From Spirochaetota bacterium (GTDB lineage Bacteria > Spirochaetota > UBA4802 > JAFGDQ01), in assembly GCA_034190085.1 (NCBI GenBank), contig JAXHTS010000023.1, positions 55,981 to 119,980 of the forward strand: a stretch of 64,000 nucleotides of DNA. Direction: 5' to 3'. The position numbers and the translations under genes were made by a program. Under the pieces are notes generated by a model. The model was not told the origin of the DNA and did not search any database. It saw nothing but the letters and a program-made list of their open reading frames with translations. Of this stretch, positions 9,374 through 19,143 are shown piece after piece. The first letter of the stretch is position 1, and each line of letters starts with the position of its first letter.

Positions 9374-10555
9374 CTATTCATACCTGAGTGCCTCAATAGG
9401 ACTTAAATTTGCTGCTTTATAAGCTGGATAATAACCAAAGAAAATACCCACAGCACAAGCGAAAAAGAAGGAAATAAAAACGGAAGTAAAGGAAAATAGA
9501 AATGGCCAATCAACAAAATATACAATGAGGTAATATACAAATAATCCTAATATAATTCCACTAACCCCACCAGCAGAGCTAAGGGTAATTGACTCTATTA
9601 AGAATTGTGTTAATATATCCCTCTTTTTAGCACCTATTGCCATTCGTATGCCGATCTCCCTTGTTCGCTCACTGACAGATACCAACATAATATTCATAAT
9701 TCCGACACCACCCACGAATAGAGAGATAGAGGCGATAAAAGCCAATAATATTGAAAGCGAGCCAGATATGTACTCTGCTATTTTCAATTTTTCCTTACTG
9801 GTTTCTATTCTAAAATCATCAGGCTGACCTGGAGGAATGGAATGCCTCCTCCTGAAATAATCTCTTAAGGAATCAGCTATTTCCTCAACCATCTCTGATG
9901 AATAGGTTGCTACATTTATCTGATCATACTTTTTAGCACCTGTTATCTTTATTTCAGCAGTAGTATATGGCATTACCAGCAGATTATCAAAGTCTCTACC
10001 GGAAAAGGATTGCCCAGTCTCAATCAGTGATCCAATTACCTTAAATGGAACATTTTGGATTATTATTACCTTCCCAACTGGATTTGTATAACCGAAAAAC
10101 TCTATTCTAACAGTATTCCCTATTACAACCACCTTATCTGTAGATGAGATATCAAGATCAGAAAAATACCTGCCATATTGCAGTTGCCAATCCTTAATCT
10201 TAAAAAAATCATTATTAACTCCATGTACCCTGCTCAACATAAATTTATTTCTAAACTTAACTGGAGTGTATGATTTATATATCAATGGAGTAATATACTT
10301 CACTTGAGGGAACATCCTTCTAATATTCTCAACATCCCTCTTAGTAAGGGGTTTAAAGGATTTATAGACTGATAAAGCATTGGCGCCATAGGTATAGATT
10401 TTTTGTCGAACTGCAATTCTAGCGCTGTTGCCAACACCTATCATTATTATTACAGATGATACGCCAATTATTATACCTATACTGGTGAGGGATGATCTCA
10501 TCTTATTTCTGCTAAGAGACCTAATGGCTGTAATAAAAACATTCCTGACATTCAT
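9374..10555 (-). CDS. MacB-type ABC transporter permease
   Basis: A 393-residue membrane protein with one N-terminal membrane segment (about residues 22-45), a large extracytoplasmic MacB_PCD-type domain, and three C-terminal segments forming the FtsX fold, beginning with [48 protein letters not shown]. That last motif is typical of MacB/SalY permeases. In MacB-like systems this fold does not pump through the membrane but drives conformational change in the periplasmic adaptor. Here the ATPase is a separate polypeptide encoded just upstream. The gene is last in a four-gene operon with adaptor and TolC-like genes, so the complex likely exports a small molecule, peptide or lipoprotein-like substrate. 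The substrate is unknown. Confidence 0.92.
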   Translation of the reverse strand: MNVRNVFITAIRSLSRNKMRSSLTSIGIIIGVSSVIIMIGVGNSARIAVRQKIYTYGANALSVYKSFKPLTKRDVENIRRMFPQVKYITPLIYKSYTPVKFRNKFMLSRVHGVNNDFFKIKDWQLQYGRYFSDLDISSTDKVVVIGNTVRIEFFGYTNPVGKVIIIQNVPFKVIGSLIETGQSFSGRDFDNLLVMPYTTAEIKITGAKKYDQINVATYSSEMVEEIADSLRDYFRRRHSIPPGQPDDFRIETSKEKLKIAEYISGSLSILLAFIASISLFVGGVGIMNIMLVSVSERTREIGIRMAIGAKKRDILTQFLIESITLSSAGGVSGIILGLFVYYLIVYFVDWPFLFSFTSVFISFFFACAVGIFFGYYPAYKAANLSPIEALRYE

Positions 10556-10571
10556 AGTATTTTCTATTACA

Positions 10572-11282
10572 TTACCCTGCTTTTCTTCTGATCTGTCTAT
10601 TCTGTACTATTTTGCCATCCTTGAAGACTAACTTCCTATTTGCATATCTTGCTACATCTGTTTCATGAGTAACCAATATTATTGTTATCTGCATCTCCTT
10701 GTTTAACATCGTAAAGAGATTCATTATCTCTTCAGTATTTTTTGTATCAAGATTTCCGGTTGGTTCATCTGCAAGGATTATTGTTGGGTTATTGATCAAA
10801 GCCCTAGCAATAGCAACCCTCTGTTGCTCACCCCCTGATAGCTTATTGGGATGATGATGTTCTCTTTCTGCAAGGCCTACAAGCGCCAATAATTCTTTTG
10901 CTTTATTTTTCATCTCCCTAGAAATGGCAACCCCTCTATATAATAATGGCATCTCCACATTCTCTAACGCAGAAGCTCTGGATAATAGATTGAATCCCTG
11001 AAATACGAATCCAATCTTTCTATTTCTAATATTAGCCATTTCATCATCACTCAATGTCATGACATCTATTCCATCAAGCATATACTTACCAGATGAAGGG
11101 GTATCTAATAGCCCCAAGATATTCATAAATGTAGATTTTCCAGATCCCGATGCGCCCATAACCGCAATAAAATCACTCCTTTCCATTTGAAGGGATATCC
11201 CGTTTAATGCCTTTACACTAACCTCATCGCTGATTCTGTATATCTTAATCAATTTATCTATTTCAATAATTCTTTTTTCCAT
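10572..11282 (-). CDS. ABC transporter ATPase of the MacB/LolD type
   Basis: A 236-residue nucleotide-binding protein with Walker [10 protein letters not shown], signature [15 protein letters not shown], Walker [13 protein letters not shown], and the switch His in [11 protein letters not shown]. The [16 protein letters not shown] context is characteristic of the MacB/LolD/FtsE subfamily, which energises FtsX-fold permeases. Its start overlaps the end of the upstream adaptor gene by 20 bases and it is 16 bases ahead of the permease gene. It therefore belongs to the same operon and complex. Confidence in the family is high; the transported substrate is not determined. Confidence 0.95.
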   Translation of the reverse strand: MEKRIIEIDKLIKIYRISDEVSVKALNGISLQMERSDFIAVMGASGSGKSTFMNILGLLDTPSSGKYMLDGIDVMTLSDDEMANIRNRKIGFVFQGFNLLSRASALENVEMPLLYRGVAISREMKNKAKELLALVGLAEREHHHPNKLSGGEQQRVAIARALINNPTIILADEPTGNLDTKNTEEIMNLFTMLNKEMQITIILVTHETDVARYANRKLVFKDGKIVQNRQIRRKAG

Positions 11283-12402
11283 GGAACAAATCCATATCTT
11301 CTGAAGTATCTAATTTTTTGTGTATTCCAACAAGAATTTCATCCCCCACACTTATATCATCAGCTAGAACCTCAGTGAAATAATCACCAAATAATCCTAT
11401 TTTAACCTCTATCCTTACAACAGGTAATTCTCCGATAGAAAAATTTTGCTTCCTCCAAACATACCTTTTACCAGTTTCGCTCTGTATTTCGATGGGCGAA
11501 ACAATAAAGGCCTCATTGGGTAATCTTAAAACATCCTTTTTGGTTGAGACTACCACTGTCGCAGTAGCGGTCATACCAGGTTTTAACAAAAGCTCATTGT
11601 TATCACAAGTAACCAGTGACTGATAGGATACGATCTGTCCAGTAATTATAGGATTCAATCTCACCTGACTTATCTTACCCTGAAAAACCTTCTCAGGAAA
11701 GGCACTAACTGAAAAAATAACACTCTGCCCTTTTTTAATATAACCAATATCTGACTCATCTACTTGTATGATCAACCGCATCCTTTTCAAGTCTTCTGCA
11801 ATAACAAAGAGTACCTTGTTTAGGCTCACAGGATTATTTGAATTGATCTCCCTTGATATTACTATCCCATTACATGGAGATGTAATCCTTGTATAGCTCT
11901 TCTTTTTTAATATAATTTCATAATCAATTCTCGTCTGTTTTAACTGAGAAGTAATCTTCTTATACTTCAACTCTGCCATCTCCATCTCCCTTTTAGAGAT
12001 AAGGTTATCCTTAAATAGATCCCTTTTCCCCTCAAGATCCCTCTTTGCTGCTAGAAGATCTAAAGCGTCTCTATCCAACAACGATTCTACCTTTGTGATC
12101 TTCTGATCAATTTCTGTTGAGTCTAATGTCGCTAGTAACTGATTCTTTTTGACCTTTTGATTGAAATCCAGATACACCTTTTTTACAATTCCGCTGATCT
12201 TACTCAAAACAATATGAGAATCCAAGACCTCAAGTCTACCTGTTACTGATATTGTCTTTTTCACCTCCCCACGAGCCGCCTTCTCATATATATATTCATA
12301 ATTTACACCCCTGCTGCACCCCCTGATAAGAAAAAATATTAATCCTATTGAACATAGAATAATAGCTATTACTATTATATTCTTCGATTTTATTTTATAC
12401 AT
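11263..12402 (-). CDS. MacA-like periplasmic adaptor (membrane fusion protein)
   Basis: The 379-residue product has one N-terminal membrane anchor (about residues 9-26), the HlyD/RND-adaptor biotinyl-lipoyl halves (LSKISGIVKKVYLDFNQKVKKNQLLATLD and YTRITSPCNGIVISREI) flanking a coiled-coil hairpin, and a C-terminal beta-barrel region. This matches MacA-type adaptors that bridge an inner-membrane ABC pump and a TolC-like channel. It overlaps the TolC-like gene by 13 bases and the ATPase gene by 20, indicating tightly coupled translation. The hairpin is short, roughly residues 95-160, consistent with a MacA- or HlyD-like rather than AcrA-like adaptor. Confidence 0.92.
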   Translation of the reverse strand: MYKIKSKNIIVIAIILCSIGLIFFLIRGCSRGVNYEYIYEKAARGEVKKTISVTGRLEVLDSHIVLSKISGIVKKVYLDFNQKVKKNQLLATLDSTEIDQKITKVESLLDRDALDLLAAKRDLEGKRDLFKDNLISKREMEMAELKYKKITSQLKQTRIDYEIILKKKSYTRITSPCNGIVISREINSNNPVSLNKVLFVIAEDLKRMRLIIQVDESDIGYIKKGQSVIFSVSAFPEKVFQGKISQVRLNPIITGQIVSYQSLVTCDNNELLLKPGMTATATVVVSTKKDVLRLPNEAFIVSPIEIQSETGKRYVWRKQNFSIGELPVVRIEVKIGLFGDYFTEVLADDISVGDEILVGIHKKLDTSEDMDLFHGKKNY

Positions 12403-13760
12403 AAATATTCTTCACCTAAACCAACAACATTTGAAAGATTTGCAAGCATGATGAGGTAATCATATCTTGCCTTTATAAAGCTCAACTCAGCCTTCAAAAC
12501 TGCCATCTCAGCATCCTGAATATCAAGTTGAAAACCTATACCATTTTTGTAACTCTTCTGGGCTAACATCAAGTGTTTTCTTGCGTTATCCTCAATTAGC
12601 TTAGAAATCTCCATCTGCTTGACCAACTCATTCATGGAATGAAAATAATTTCTGATCATTGCTCGCATTTTTATTAATATATTTCGTTCAATGTATATTG
12701 ATTTATTATATTCTGCTATAGAGGAGTCAACATTCGCCTGTATGGCTCCACCTGAATATAGAGGTACTGAAGCGGTTATCCCAATCTGTAGTCTGCCTTC
12801 CCAATTATCGCTCTTCAAATTTTCTTCTATTTCTTTCCAATCATCTACAGTGTCATTGTTAACTATATTTCTATTAAAAAAACCAATGGATGAAATCAGA
12901 TTGACTATTGGGTAGCGGGCAGATTTTGCGGCTGATATATTTAACTTATTGATCTCCTTTATATATCTAGCAATCTGAATTTCAGGATAATAATCCACAG
13001 CTAATTTGTTTAATTCCTGAAGAGAGAATCTTAATTGGGGCAATTCATCTACACTACTAGGGGAGAATTCAATATTATCATTTATAATTCCCATAGAGAC
13101 TAAAAGATCTATTTTCATCATATTCTCGCTGTTTTTAGCCTTCTCATATTCAAGCTTCGCATCAGCGAGGTCTACCTCTGACTTGCTTACATCAAGAATC
13201 GGCCTTTGGCCTCTCTTAAAAAGGGCTTTTGCCATCTGAAGCTTTTTCTTGAATTTATCTACCAATTTCCCCATCAATTCACTATTCTCTTTAGCAAAAA
13301 GATACCCGTAGTAACTCCTTTTAACATTACATATTATGGTCTTCTTTACTTTGACACTATTCATCTTTAACAGATCTATCGATAACCTCGTTGAATTCTC
13401 TATTCCAACTCTTTGTGGGTCTATAAGATTATATGTTAAAGTGGGTCCGGCAAAGAGGCCGATATCTGAATCTATACCAGTAATATCTAGAACTGTATCG
13501 CTTCCAGAAGCATCCTCCTCTTTCTCAAAAAATTCAATCGTTTTAATCTCTCCGTTAACCAACAATTTATTCTTAGATTGAGCTATTTTATAATTAGCTT
13601 TTGCCTTTCTCTCATCCTCCTCAGCCGCCTTTAGTTCCGGATGGTTCTGTAATGCAATTTCAATACACTCGTTCAGTGTGACCTCTTTAATATATGGATA
13701 GAGGGATAGAGTAAAAATTATATATACACTTAGTCCAAATAAAAAAATTTTCATAAACAT
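12390..13760 (-). CDS. TolC-family outer-membrane efflux protein
   Basis: A 456-residue protein with a signal peptide (FLFGLSVYIIFTLSLYPYI) and two OEP repeats. The first begins with VTLNECIEIALQNHPELKAAEEDERKAKANYKIAQS and the second is near LPQLRFSLQELNKLAVDYYPEIQIARYIKE, both standard TolC repeat openings with long alpha-helical stretches. TolC proteins form the outer-membrane exit duct of tripartite pumps. It is the first gene of the operon with adaptor, ATPase and permease, so all four parts of a MacAB-TolC-type exporter are present. Two ATGs (13760 and 13754) are possible starts; the first was kept. Confidence 0.92.
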   Translation of the reverse strand: MFMKIFLFGLSVYIIFTLSLYPYIKEVTLNECIEIALQNHPELKAAEEDERKAKANYKIAQSKNKLLVNGEIKTIEFFEKEEDASGSDTVLDITGIDSDIGLFAGPTLTYNLIDPQRVGIENSTRLSIDLLKMNSVKVKKTIICNVKRSYYGYLFAKENSELMGKLVDKFKKKLQMAKALFKRGQRPILDVSKSEVDLADAKLEYEKAKNSENMMKIDLLVSMGIINDNIEFSPSSVDELPQLRFSLQELNKLAVDYYPEIQIARYIKEINKLNISAAKSARYPIVNLISSIGFFNRNIVNNDTVDDWKEIEENLKSDNWEGRLQIGITASVPLYSGGAIQANVDSSIAEYNKSIYIERNILIKMRAMIRNYFHSMNELVKQMEISKLIEDNARKHLMLAQKSYKNGIGFQLDIQDAEMAVLKAELSFIKARYDYLIMLANLSNVVGLGEEYLCIK

Positions 13761-14240
13761 ACGATTTTCCTAATATCAACTTCATTAACAATAATATGGT
13801 TGAAAAAGTATTATTAGATTATAAATTACTTACTCCTTATTGATTCATGAAATTGAATTAAGAGCATAGATATTCATCATTTATAATAATAGAATATCAT
13901 ATAGCATAAAGAAGTAATCAATTATATAATAAAGGATTTGAATATCACTATAAACTGAAATTCTGAATTAATGTTCAAATCCTCATTACGATGAGAAGAA
14001 CATCATTCTTATATTCGCGTTGATTCTTAAAATAAAAGTGATTAATTATTTCTATATGTTTATCCTTAATTGACCTCATTTAGTCATTTTTTACATAATG
14101 GTGTCAATCATATATTGATATAAGTCTTCAATTTGTATTGAATAACATCCCTTACTTGATATCTGTTTAGTTCAAAAGGAGAAAAATTTATGACATTAAT
14201 GATAGCAACACTCAACACAAGATATATAGTTATATGAATA
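13761..14240. other. 480-base AT-rich intergenic gap
   Basis: Upstream of the efflux operon and downstream of the DUF3786 gene. It should contain the efflux operon promoter, but no clear -35/-10 pair stands out, and no regulator gene is nearby. No open frame here has coding character. Confidence 0.4.
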
Positions 14241-14894
14241 TTATACAAGGCGGTTATAAACAAATACTGTGATTCCAAATATAATGTCGAGAGGAAGAAA
14301 ATTTTGGATGGTGGGATCGAAAAGGATGTTGACATTAGCTGAGAACTCGTCATCCTCAGCCCAAAGGATATAGGTAATCGGAATTTTTGGGGCAATCCTT
14401 AATCCTATTGATGCATCTCCTAAATCAAGGCGCTCTCCCCCAAGATTCTCACCTGCCTGAATCAAACCAGCCGGATCTTTCCCATACTTTTCTATTATCT
14501 TTCTCACCGGAAGGGTATGAGGTCCGCGGAAAAACATCTCCCCGCCTTTCAGGTCTTTTCCGGAAACCATCTCACCCGTAAGCTGAATATCCGTTGTTCC
14601 AAGCAGGTAGTGGAGCAAAAAAAGGGAAAGCTCTATCTCCTGGCGAGTTACTTCTATCATCTTATCTGATAATCTATAAACCTTCTCTTCCCAGGGATAT
14701 ACTCCGTAATTCTCATTCAGCACAGGGATTGTGTAAAACCGCCCCTTTAAGCAATAAGATATTTCACAATTATGACAAATAATTTGGTGCTGTGAATTCT
14801 TCAGCTCATTCCATAGATTATCATCTATAATAAAGTGATCAGGCAAATGTTCATGTCCCATACTAGTATGTCCTTCAAGTATATTAAAACCCAT
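14241..14894 (-). CDS. DUF3786-domain protein
   Basis: A 217-residue protein recognised as DUF3786 from its C-terminal half: FFRGPHTLPVRKIIEKYGKDP, ASIGLRIAPKIPITYILWAEDDEFSANVNILFD and the final LPLDIIFG. A pair of cysteines (CHNCEISYC, about residues 40-48) lies in the N-terminal part. DUF3786 proteins are common in anaerobes, often with Fe-S or corrinoid enzymes; their function is unknown. The ATG start at 14892-14894 has only a weak AGGA close to it. The gene looks richer in G+C than its surroundings and is flanked by long AT-rich gaps, which suggests a transferred or independently transcribed gene. Confidence 0.82.
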   Translation of the reverse strand: MGFNILEGHTSMGHEHLPDHFIIDDNLWNELKNSQHQIICHNCEISYCLKGRFYTIPVLNENYGVYPWEEKVYRLSDKMIEVTRQEIELSLFLLHYLLGTTDIQLTGEMVSGKDLKGGEMFFRGPHTLPVRKIIEKYGKDPAGLIQAGENLGGERLDLGDASIGLRIAPKIPITYILWAEDDEFSANVNILFDPTIQNFLPLDIIFGITVFVYNRLV

Positions 14895-15008
14895 ATCCTA
14901 TTATCAATTCTGGTCAAAGCCAATGAGTATATCTCAATAGACTCCCTTGACGAAAAGCTTGAATTCTCATGTGATCTTCTTTATCCCCCTTCCCTAAGGG
15001 AATTAGGT

Positions 15009-16124
15009 TTAAATCAATTCACCTGCCATGCGATTGTAAACCCCTAATGTCTTTTCTATTGTATTATTTATTGAAAAATCCAATGCCCTTATATAGGCGT
15101 TCTCAGCCATTTTTTTTTGTATGTCTCTATTACCTGCCAAATGAATGATAACATGTGCAAGTTCTTCAGGATCTTCTTTGCCAACCAGCATTCCACTCGA
15201 ACCACTCTCAATTAACTCAGGTATACCACCAGTCGAAGTGGCTATTACAGGCTTTTGCAACGCCATGGCGTCAATTATTGAGGTACCGAGACCCTCCCAC
15301 TTAGAAGATAAAACAAATATATCAGAAAACTTAATAAAATTGATCACATCATCTCTATATCCAGTAAAGATTATATAATCTCGAAGTCCCAACTTATCTC
15401 TTAACCCTGATAGTCTATATTTTAACTTGCCCTCCCCGAGGATGAATAACAAAAAATTATTATTATATTTCACCACAGTACTCATTGCCCTTATTAGAGT
15501 CTCGTGATCCTTCTGAGGTGTAAGGGCTGCGACATTAATAATACGAATTCTATCACTTAGATTACAAATTTCATTATACTCATCAAACAGATAATCAGTC
15601 TCAATGTTTTTATAGGTATTAAAATCGACACCCGAATGAACGGCAATCACCTTCTCACTAGGTATTCCATCTTCAATTAAAATATCTCTTACTGCATTGG
15701 AGACAGCAATATAGGTTTCAGGATAGTTATACTTATATCTGCTTAAAAAGTTACTCCCTACTCTATAGTCCACCCTTCGTGAGACAATGTTTACAGGAAT
15801 TCTATAGAATAGATTGCTAATGAGACCAAGGGAATGTGCATGAGCTGTATGCATATGGAGAATCTTAACATTAAGTTCCCTTGCTATTTTCGCGATCTGT
15901 AAAGCTGCATAGACATCAAATTCTGACCTCATTCGTACAGAAAAAGACGGAATACTATCGCTAACAAGCTTCTGATATAAAATAGAATCCCTTTGACATA
16001 TGCAATGACTTCTGTATCCTCTTTTGTGTAGGTGCGATGCAAGATAATATGTCTGTTTCTCTCCACCCCTCCAATCCTTTGCAGTGTTGATGTGTAGAAT
16101 AGAAATCTCCTTCAATTTACCCAT
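15009..16124 (-). CDS. GT4-family glycosyltransferase
   Basis: A GT-B fold retaining glycosyltransferase of about 371 residues. The N-terminal DWRGGEKQTYYLASHLHKRG loop and the C-terminal RIINVAALTPQKDHETLIRA and FVLSSKWEGLGTSIIDAMALQKPVIAT are typical. The usual E-x7-E nucleotide-sugar motif has Asp in its second position (EGLGTSIID), a common variant. I place the start at ATG 16124, within ATGGGTAA, overlapping the ogt stop codon by eight bases. A GTG six codons upstream is possible but has no better ribosome site. The likely role is lipid or envelope glycan synthesis; donor and acceptor are unknown. No clear polysaccharide cluster surrounds it. Confidence 0.88.
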   Translation of the reverse strand: MGKLKEISILHINTAKDWRGGEKQTYYLASHLHKRGYRSHCICQRDSILYQKLVSDSIPSFSVRMRSEFDVYAALQIAKIARELNVKILHMHTAHAHSLGLISNLFYRIPVNIVSRRVDYRVGSNFLSRYKYNYPETYIAVSNAVRDILIEDGIPSEKVIAVHSGVDFNTYKNIETDYLFDEYNEICNLSDRIRIINVAALTPQKDHETLIRAMSTVVKYNNNFLLFILGEGKLKYRLSGLRDKLGLRDYIIFTGYRDDVINFIKFSDIFVLSSKWEGLGTSIIDAMALQKPVIATSTGGIPELIESGSSGMLVGKEDPEELAHVIIHLAGNRDIQKKMAENAYIRALDFSINNTIEKTLGVYNRMAGELI

Positions 16125-16662
16125 TCGCTTTTCTTTTCTCACAAATCACTCGCTCATGTTCAAGCAAAAATAGCTTAACCCATCTTCCTGAAGAATAATT
16201 GCCTATAGTTCCATCTGCCTTTATAACCCTGTGACATGGGATAAATATTGGGAAATGATTCTTTGCCATTGTGTTCCCGACAAACCTTGCGGCATTCCTA
16301 CCCCCCGCCATCATGGATAGCCTTCCATAACTTATTGTTTCACCAAAAGATACTTTCATAAGTTCCTGGTAAATAAATTTTTCCCTGTCAGTAAAAGAAT
16401 TCAAATCAAGATTAGGTAGAGAGCCATTCTCCCCAAGGAGAAACCTATCTATAAATTCGATTGCGATCCCTATCTCTCTCGTAATATGATTATTAAATAT
16501 CTCATCTGTATGATCTCCCTTCAGAATTTCATTTCCCCAAAGCACAAGCCTTAGATAGTCATTATCACCAAAAAGATAAAGTCTGCCAGTTGGAAATGGA
16601 TATATATAACAAGAAATATCTTTAAGGGATTTTGTACTTTCTATTAAATATCTCTTATTCAT
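16117..16662 (-). CDS. ogt: Methylated-DNA-[protein]-cysteine S-methyltransferase
   Basis: This suicide repair enzyme removes alkyl groups from O6-alkylguanine. The active-site motif IPCHRVI carries the acceptor cysteine C143, preceded by the helix-turn-helix region with YGRLSMMAGGRNAARFVGNTMAKN, where R122 and N123 match the arginine-finger position, and followed by GNYSSGRWVKLFLLEHE. At 181 residues it has the ordinary Ogt/MGMT size, without an Ada N-terminal domain. It is translationally coupled to the glycosyltransferase gene downstream, though the functions look unrelated. Confidence 0.94.
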   Translation of the reverse strand: MNKRYLIESTKSLKDISCYIYPFPTGRLYLFGDNDYLRLVLWGNEILKGDHTDEIFNNHITREIGIAIEFIDRFLLGENGSLPNLDLNSFTDREKFIYQELMKVSFGETISYGRLSMMAGGRNAARFVGNTMAKNHFPIFIPCHRVIKADGTIGNYSSGRWVKLFLLEHERVICEKRKANG

Positions 16663-16763
16663 TACATAACATCATTAAGCGTTAATTTGGGGGAGAGTTG
16701 ACTTGACTACTGTCATTTAGGAGTGATAATAATATATCGCCTATAGAAGAATGATTCAAATAA

Positions 16764-17690
16764 TCAATTCAATAACTTGGTTGCCGTAATCTTATCCTTC
16801 TTTAATTGTTCAACCAACTCATTGATTGAATCGAATCTCATTTCGTCTCGAATTCTCTCATGAAATCTCAACTCAATATCTAGCCCATAGAGATCTTCGT
16901 TAAATTCAAAAATATTTACCTCAATCGTCCTTTCAATATTGGCAAAGGTCGGATTTGTGCCTATATTAAGCATCCCCTGCATCTCCAATCTTCCATCAAC
17001 TACAACAGTGACAGCATAAACTCCATCTTTGGGGATAACCTTATCAGGATCTTCAGGTAATATATTTGCAGTAGGGAATCCGAGTTGCCTTCCCCTTTCC
17101 TTTCCTCTCACAACATTTCCCAATAGGGTGTATTGTCTTCCAAGGAGAAGGTTTGATAGCGAGATATTGCCGGCCTCAATCTCACTCCTTATCCATGTTG
17201 ATGAAATAGGTTTATGACAGTATTTTTCCGGCTCCACTCGTGAAATTTTAATTCCCCTTGAAATGCAGAATCCTTTTAAAAAATCTATATCCCCTTCACG
17301 GTTTTTTCCAAAGGCATGATCATAACCAGCAACGATTTCAATTATGTTAATTTTCTTTATTATCTCTGTGATAAAATCCTCAGCACTCATATTACCCAAT
17401 TTTGAGGTAAAAGAGAGGAGGATAATATTCTCAATCCCTGTATCAGCAATGGCGTTCACCTTTTCAGCCTCACTAGTGAGTATCCTTGGTGGAGTATGTG
17501 GAGTTAATACCTTCCTAGGATGAACATCAAAGGTAATTACAATTGCTTCCCCGGCCTCCCTTTTAGCAATATCTGACAACACTGAAAATATTTTTCTATG
17601 TCCAGTGTGAACACCGTCAAAGCTTCCAATTGTAATAACGGAGCTTTTAAAAATGTCATCTGCTTCTGGGATTTTTCTGAAAATTCTCAT
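16764..17690 (-). CDS. ribF: Bifunctional riboflavin kinase/FMN adenylyltransferase
   Basis: RibF makes FMN and then FAD. The adenylyltransferase half shows GSFDGVHTGHRKI (HxGH motif near residues 28-31) and the ISSTWIRSEIEAGNI signature; the kinase half has LLGRQYTLLGNVVRGKERGRQLGFPTANI, GVYAV, NIGTNPTF and the acid motif in EVNIFEFNEDLYG. Its 308 residues match the standard bifunctional enzyme. The gap between the two neighbouring genes is about 100 bases on each side. No FMN riboswitch was recognised upstream. Cofactor supply would serve the flavin enzymes in this window, such as the flavodoxin fusion at 52940-53908. Confidence 0.96.
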   Translation of the reverse strand: MRIFRKIPEADDIFKSSVITIGSFDGVHTGHRKIFSVLSDIAKREAGEAIVITFDVHPRKVLTPHTPPRILTSEAEKVNAIADTGIENIILLSFTSKLGNMSAEDFITEIIKKINIIEIVAGYDHAFGKNREGDIDFLKGFCISRGIKISRVEPEKYCHKPISSTWIRSEIEAGNISLSNLLLGRQYTLLGNVVRGKERGRQLGFPTANILPEDPDKVIPKDGVYAVTVVVDGRLEMQGMLNIGTNPTFANIERTIEVNIFEFNEDLYGLDIELRFHERIRDEMRFDSINELVEQLKKDKITATKLLN

Positions 17691-17795
17691 TTGACGTAAT
17701 CTAATTACAACTGATAATCCGTCAATAATAATATTTCATCATTTTTATATCAGATTGATTATCCTGATAATGAATATTATTTAGCATTCTCCCGG

Positions 17796-18764
17796 TTACA
17801 TTTTACCGGAGTCAAATAAAATTTTTAGGGGTGTATACCTCAATTCGTTGAGTTCAAATACATTAGAACTCCTTTTAGCATTTTCATTTATATAGGATAA
17901 TTCAAAAATATTCCCGATTTTTGCACCATCCTTTAGTCCAATGATATCATGTTTTAAGAGTTGCATCAGGAAGGTTCTCATTATTCCAAAGGACATCTTT
18001 TGAATATCTATTTCTGACTGATGCTCATGATCATATAATCCGAGATTAACATCCGCTACTCTATAGTCCTTAAAGCAAGCATCTATAATCATTCCAGTCT
18101 CAATACCATACATCTGCCAGAAGTCTACAGAATTAAAAAAATCAAGCGTTCCAGCAACCTCTCCAGATAGAGGATATGCAAATTTAGTAAGCATTTTCAA
18201 CTTCGGATGTTCTATAAGGGAAAATAGTGGTTGAGCCACATACTTTTTCACTCTACCCATGGCTCTCCAGAAACTTGCTTTGGCAAAATCAAATCCTTCG
18301 ATTATTGCACCGGCAAGTCCTAAAACAAAATGAGTCCCAAAATATCTGGATTCAACATCAGCGTCAAGAAATACAATAATTATTTCATTTTCAGCAGTAG
18401 AACCCCTATAGATTCTGTTTACATAATATAATAACCTCCTCATGTCTGCACCCTTGCCTCTCTCATCGCCCATATCTGGCACTGACATTGAATTACAGAT
18501 CAATACCTCCACATCTGGATGCGCTCTTTTGGCATTTATCTCTGTTTGTTCAATTTTATCACTTGTCACTCTTCGATGGGAAAGAAAGATCTTATCTATA
18601 AAATTATTAGCCTCAGAATATAATAGACTAATCTTATCGTATACTAATTGTGCCTCCCTCTCACCAAAGGTGGAGAATACAGCAAAAATCCTTCTATTGC
18701 CCTTAAGATTTAATAGCCTATCAATATTAAATTCAGATGAATTTAAAAAAGAAATATCTTTCAT
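17796..18764 (-). CDS. Glucosyl-3-phosphoglycerate synthase-like glycosyltransferase (GT81/GT2)
   Basis: A 322-residue GT-A fold enzyme. The nucleotide/metal motif is FLDADVES (D134, D136), preceded by GKGADMRRL (103-111), and followed by PLSGEVAG (199-205) and YGIETGMIIDACF. This series parallels the GT81 enzymes GpgS and MggA, which glucosylate or mannosylate 3-phosphoglycerate for compatible solutes or methylglucose lipopolysaccharides. The ATG start is supported by GGGGGAG seven bases upstream. The matching phosphatase gene is not seen nearby, so the exact product is open. A plain GT2 function is the alternative. Confidence 0.8.
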   Translation of the reverse strand: MKDISFLNSSEFNIDRLLNLKGNRRIFAVFSTFGEREAQLVYDKISLLYSEANNFIDKIFLSHRRVTSDKIEQTEINAKRAHPDVEVLICNSMSVPDMGDERGKGADMRRLLYYVNRIYRGSTAENEIIIVFLDADVESRYFGTHFVLGLAGAIIEGFDFAKASFWRAMGRVKKYVAQPLFSLIEHPKLKMLTKFAYPLSGEVAGTLDFFNSVDFWQMYGIETGMIIDACFKDYRVADVNLGLYDHEHQSEIDIQKMSFGIMRTFLMQLLKHDIIGLKDGAKIGNIFELSYINENAKRSSNVFELNELRYTPLKILFDSGKM

Positions 18765-19058
18765 AATTCTCCCCCAAATTTTAATAAACTAATTCTGTTA
18801 TTCACATAATAACAATATTTAATTAAACATTTCAAGTAATTTAGTATAATGAATGACAGAGTTTCTTCCATATCTATTCTCTAAAAAATGATATGGAGAT
18901 GCAAATATTCGGTTTTATCTCTTTTGATGGATATCCCTATTATTTTTAATAATATATAAAAGGTTACAATTTTTCTAAACCAAAAAAATTATTCTTTACA
19001 CCAGAGATGCTCTAAATAAACTTATATTCATAAAATATCTAGAATAGATGGCAAGCTT

Positions 19059-19133
19059 CGGGGCGTGGCGCAGTCCGGTTAGCGCACATGACTGGGGGTC
19101 ATGGGGTCGGAGGTTCAAATCCTCTCGCCCCGA
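19059..19133 (+). tRNA. tRNA-Pro (anticodon GGG)
   Basis: A full cloverleaf can be drawn over 75 bases. The acceptor stem CGGGGCG pairs with CGCCCCG (19126-19132); the D stem is GCGC/GCGC around AGTCCGGTTA; the anticodon stem CATGA/TCATG encloses CTGGGGG, giving anticodon GGG at 19094-19096; the T arm GGAGG/CCTCT holds TTCAAAT, and the discriminator base is A133. The 3' CCA is not encoded (CAT follows). Proline is the cognate amino acid, reading CCC and CCU. A protein gene starts only 10 bases after the 3' end, so the RNA is probably processed from a joint transcript or that gene has an unusual leader. Confidence 0.95.
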
Positions 19134-19143
19134 CATACTAATT

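Noticed and set aside
14108..14395. Short minus-strand frame overlapping the end of the DUF3786 gene
   Set aside because: It lies partly inside the DUF3786 coding frame and has no ribosome site or recognisable domain.
19048..19143. Open frame running through the tRNA upstream of the EIIA-like gene
   Set aside because: The cloverleaf and anticodon explain this stretch, and the translated part shows no domain; the gene is started at ATG 19144.
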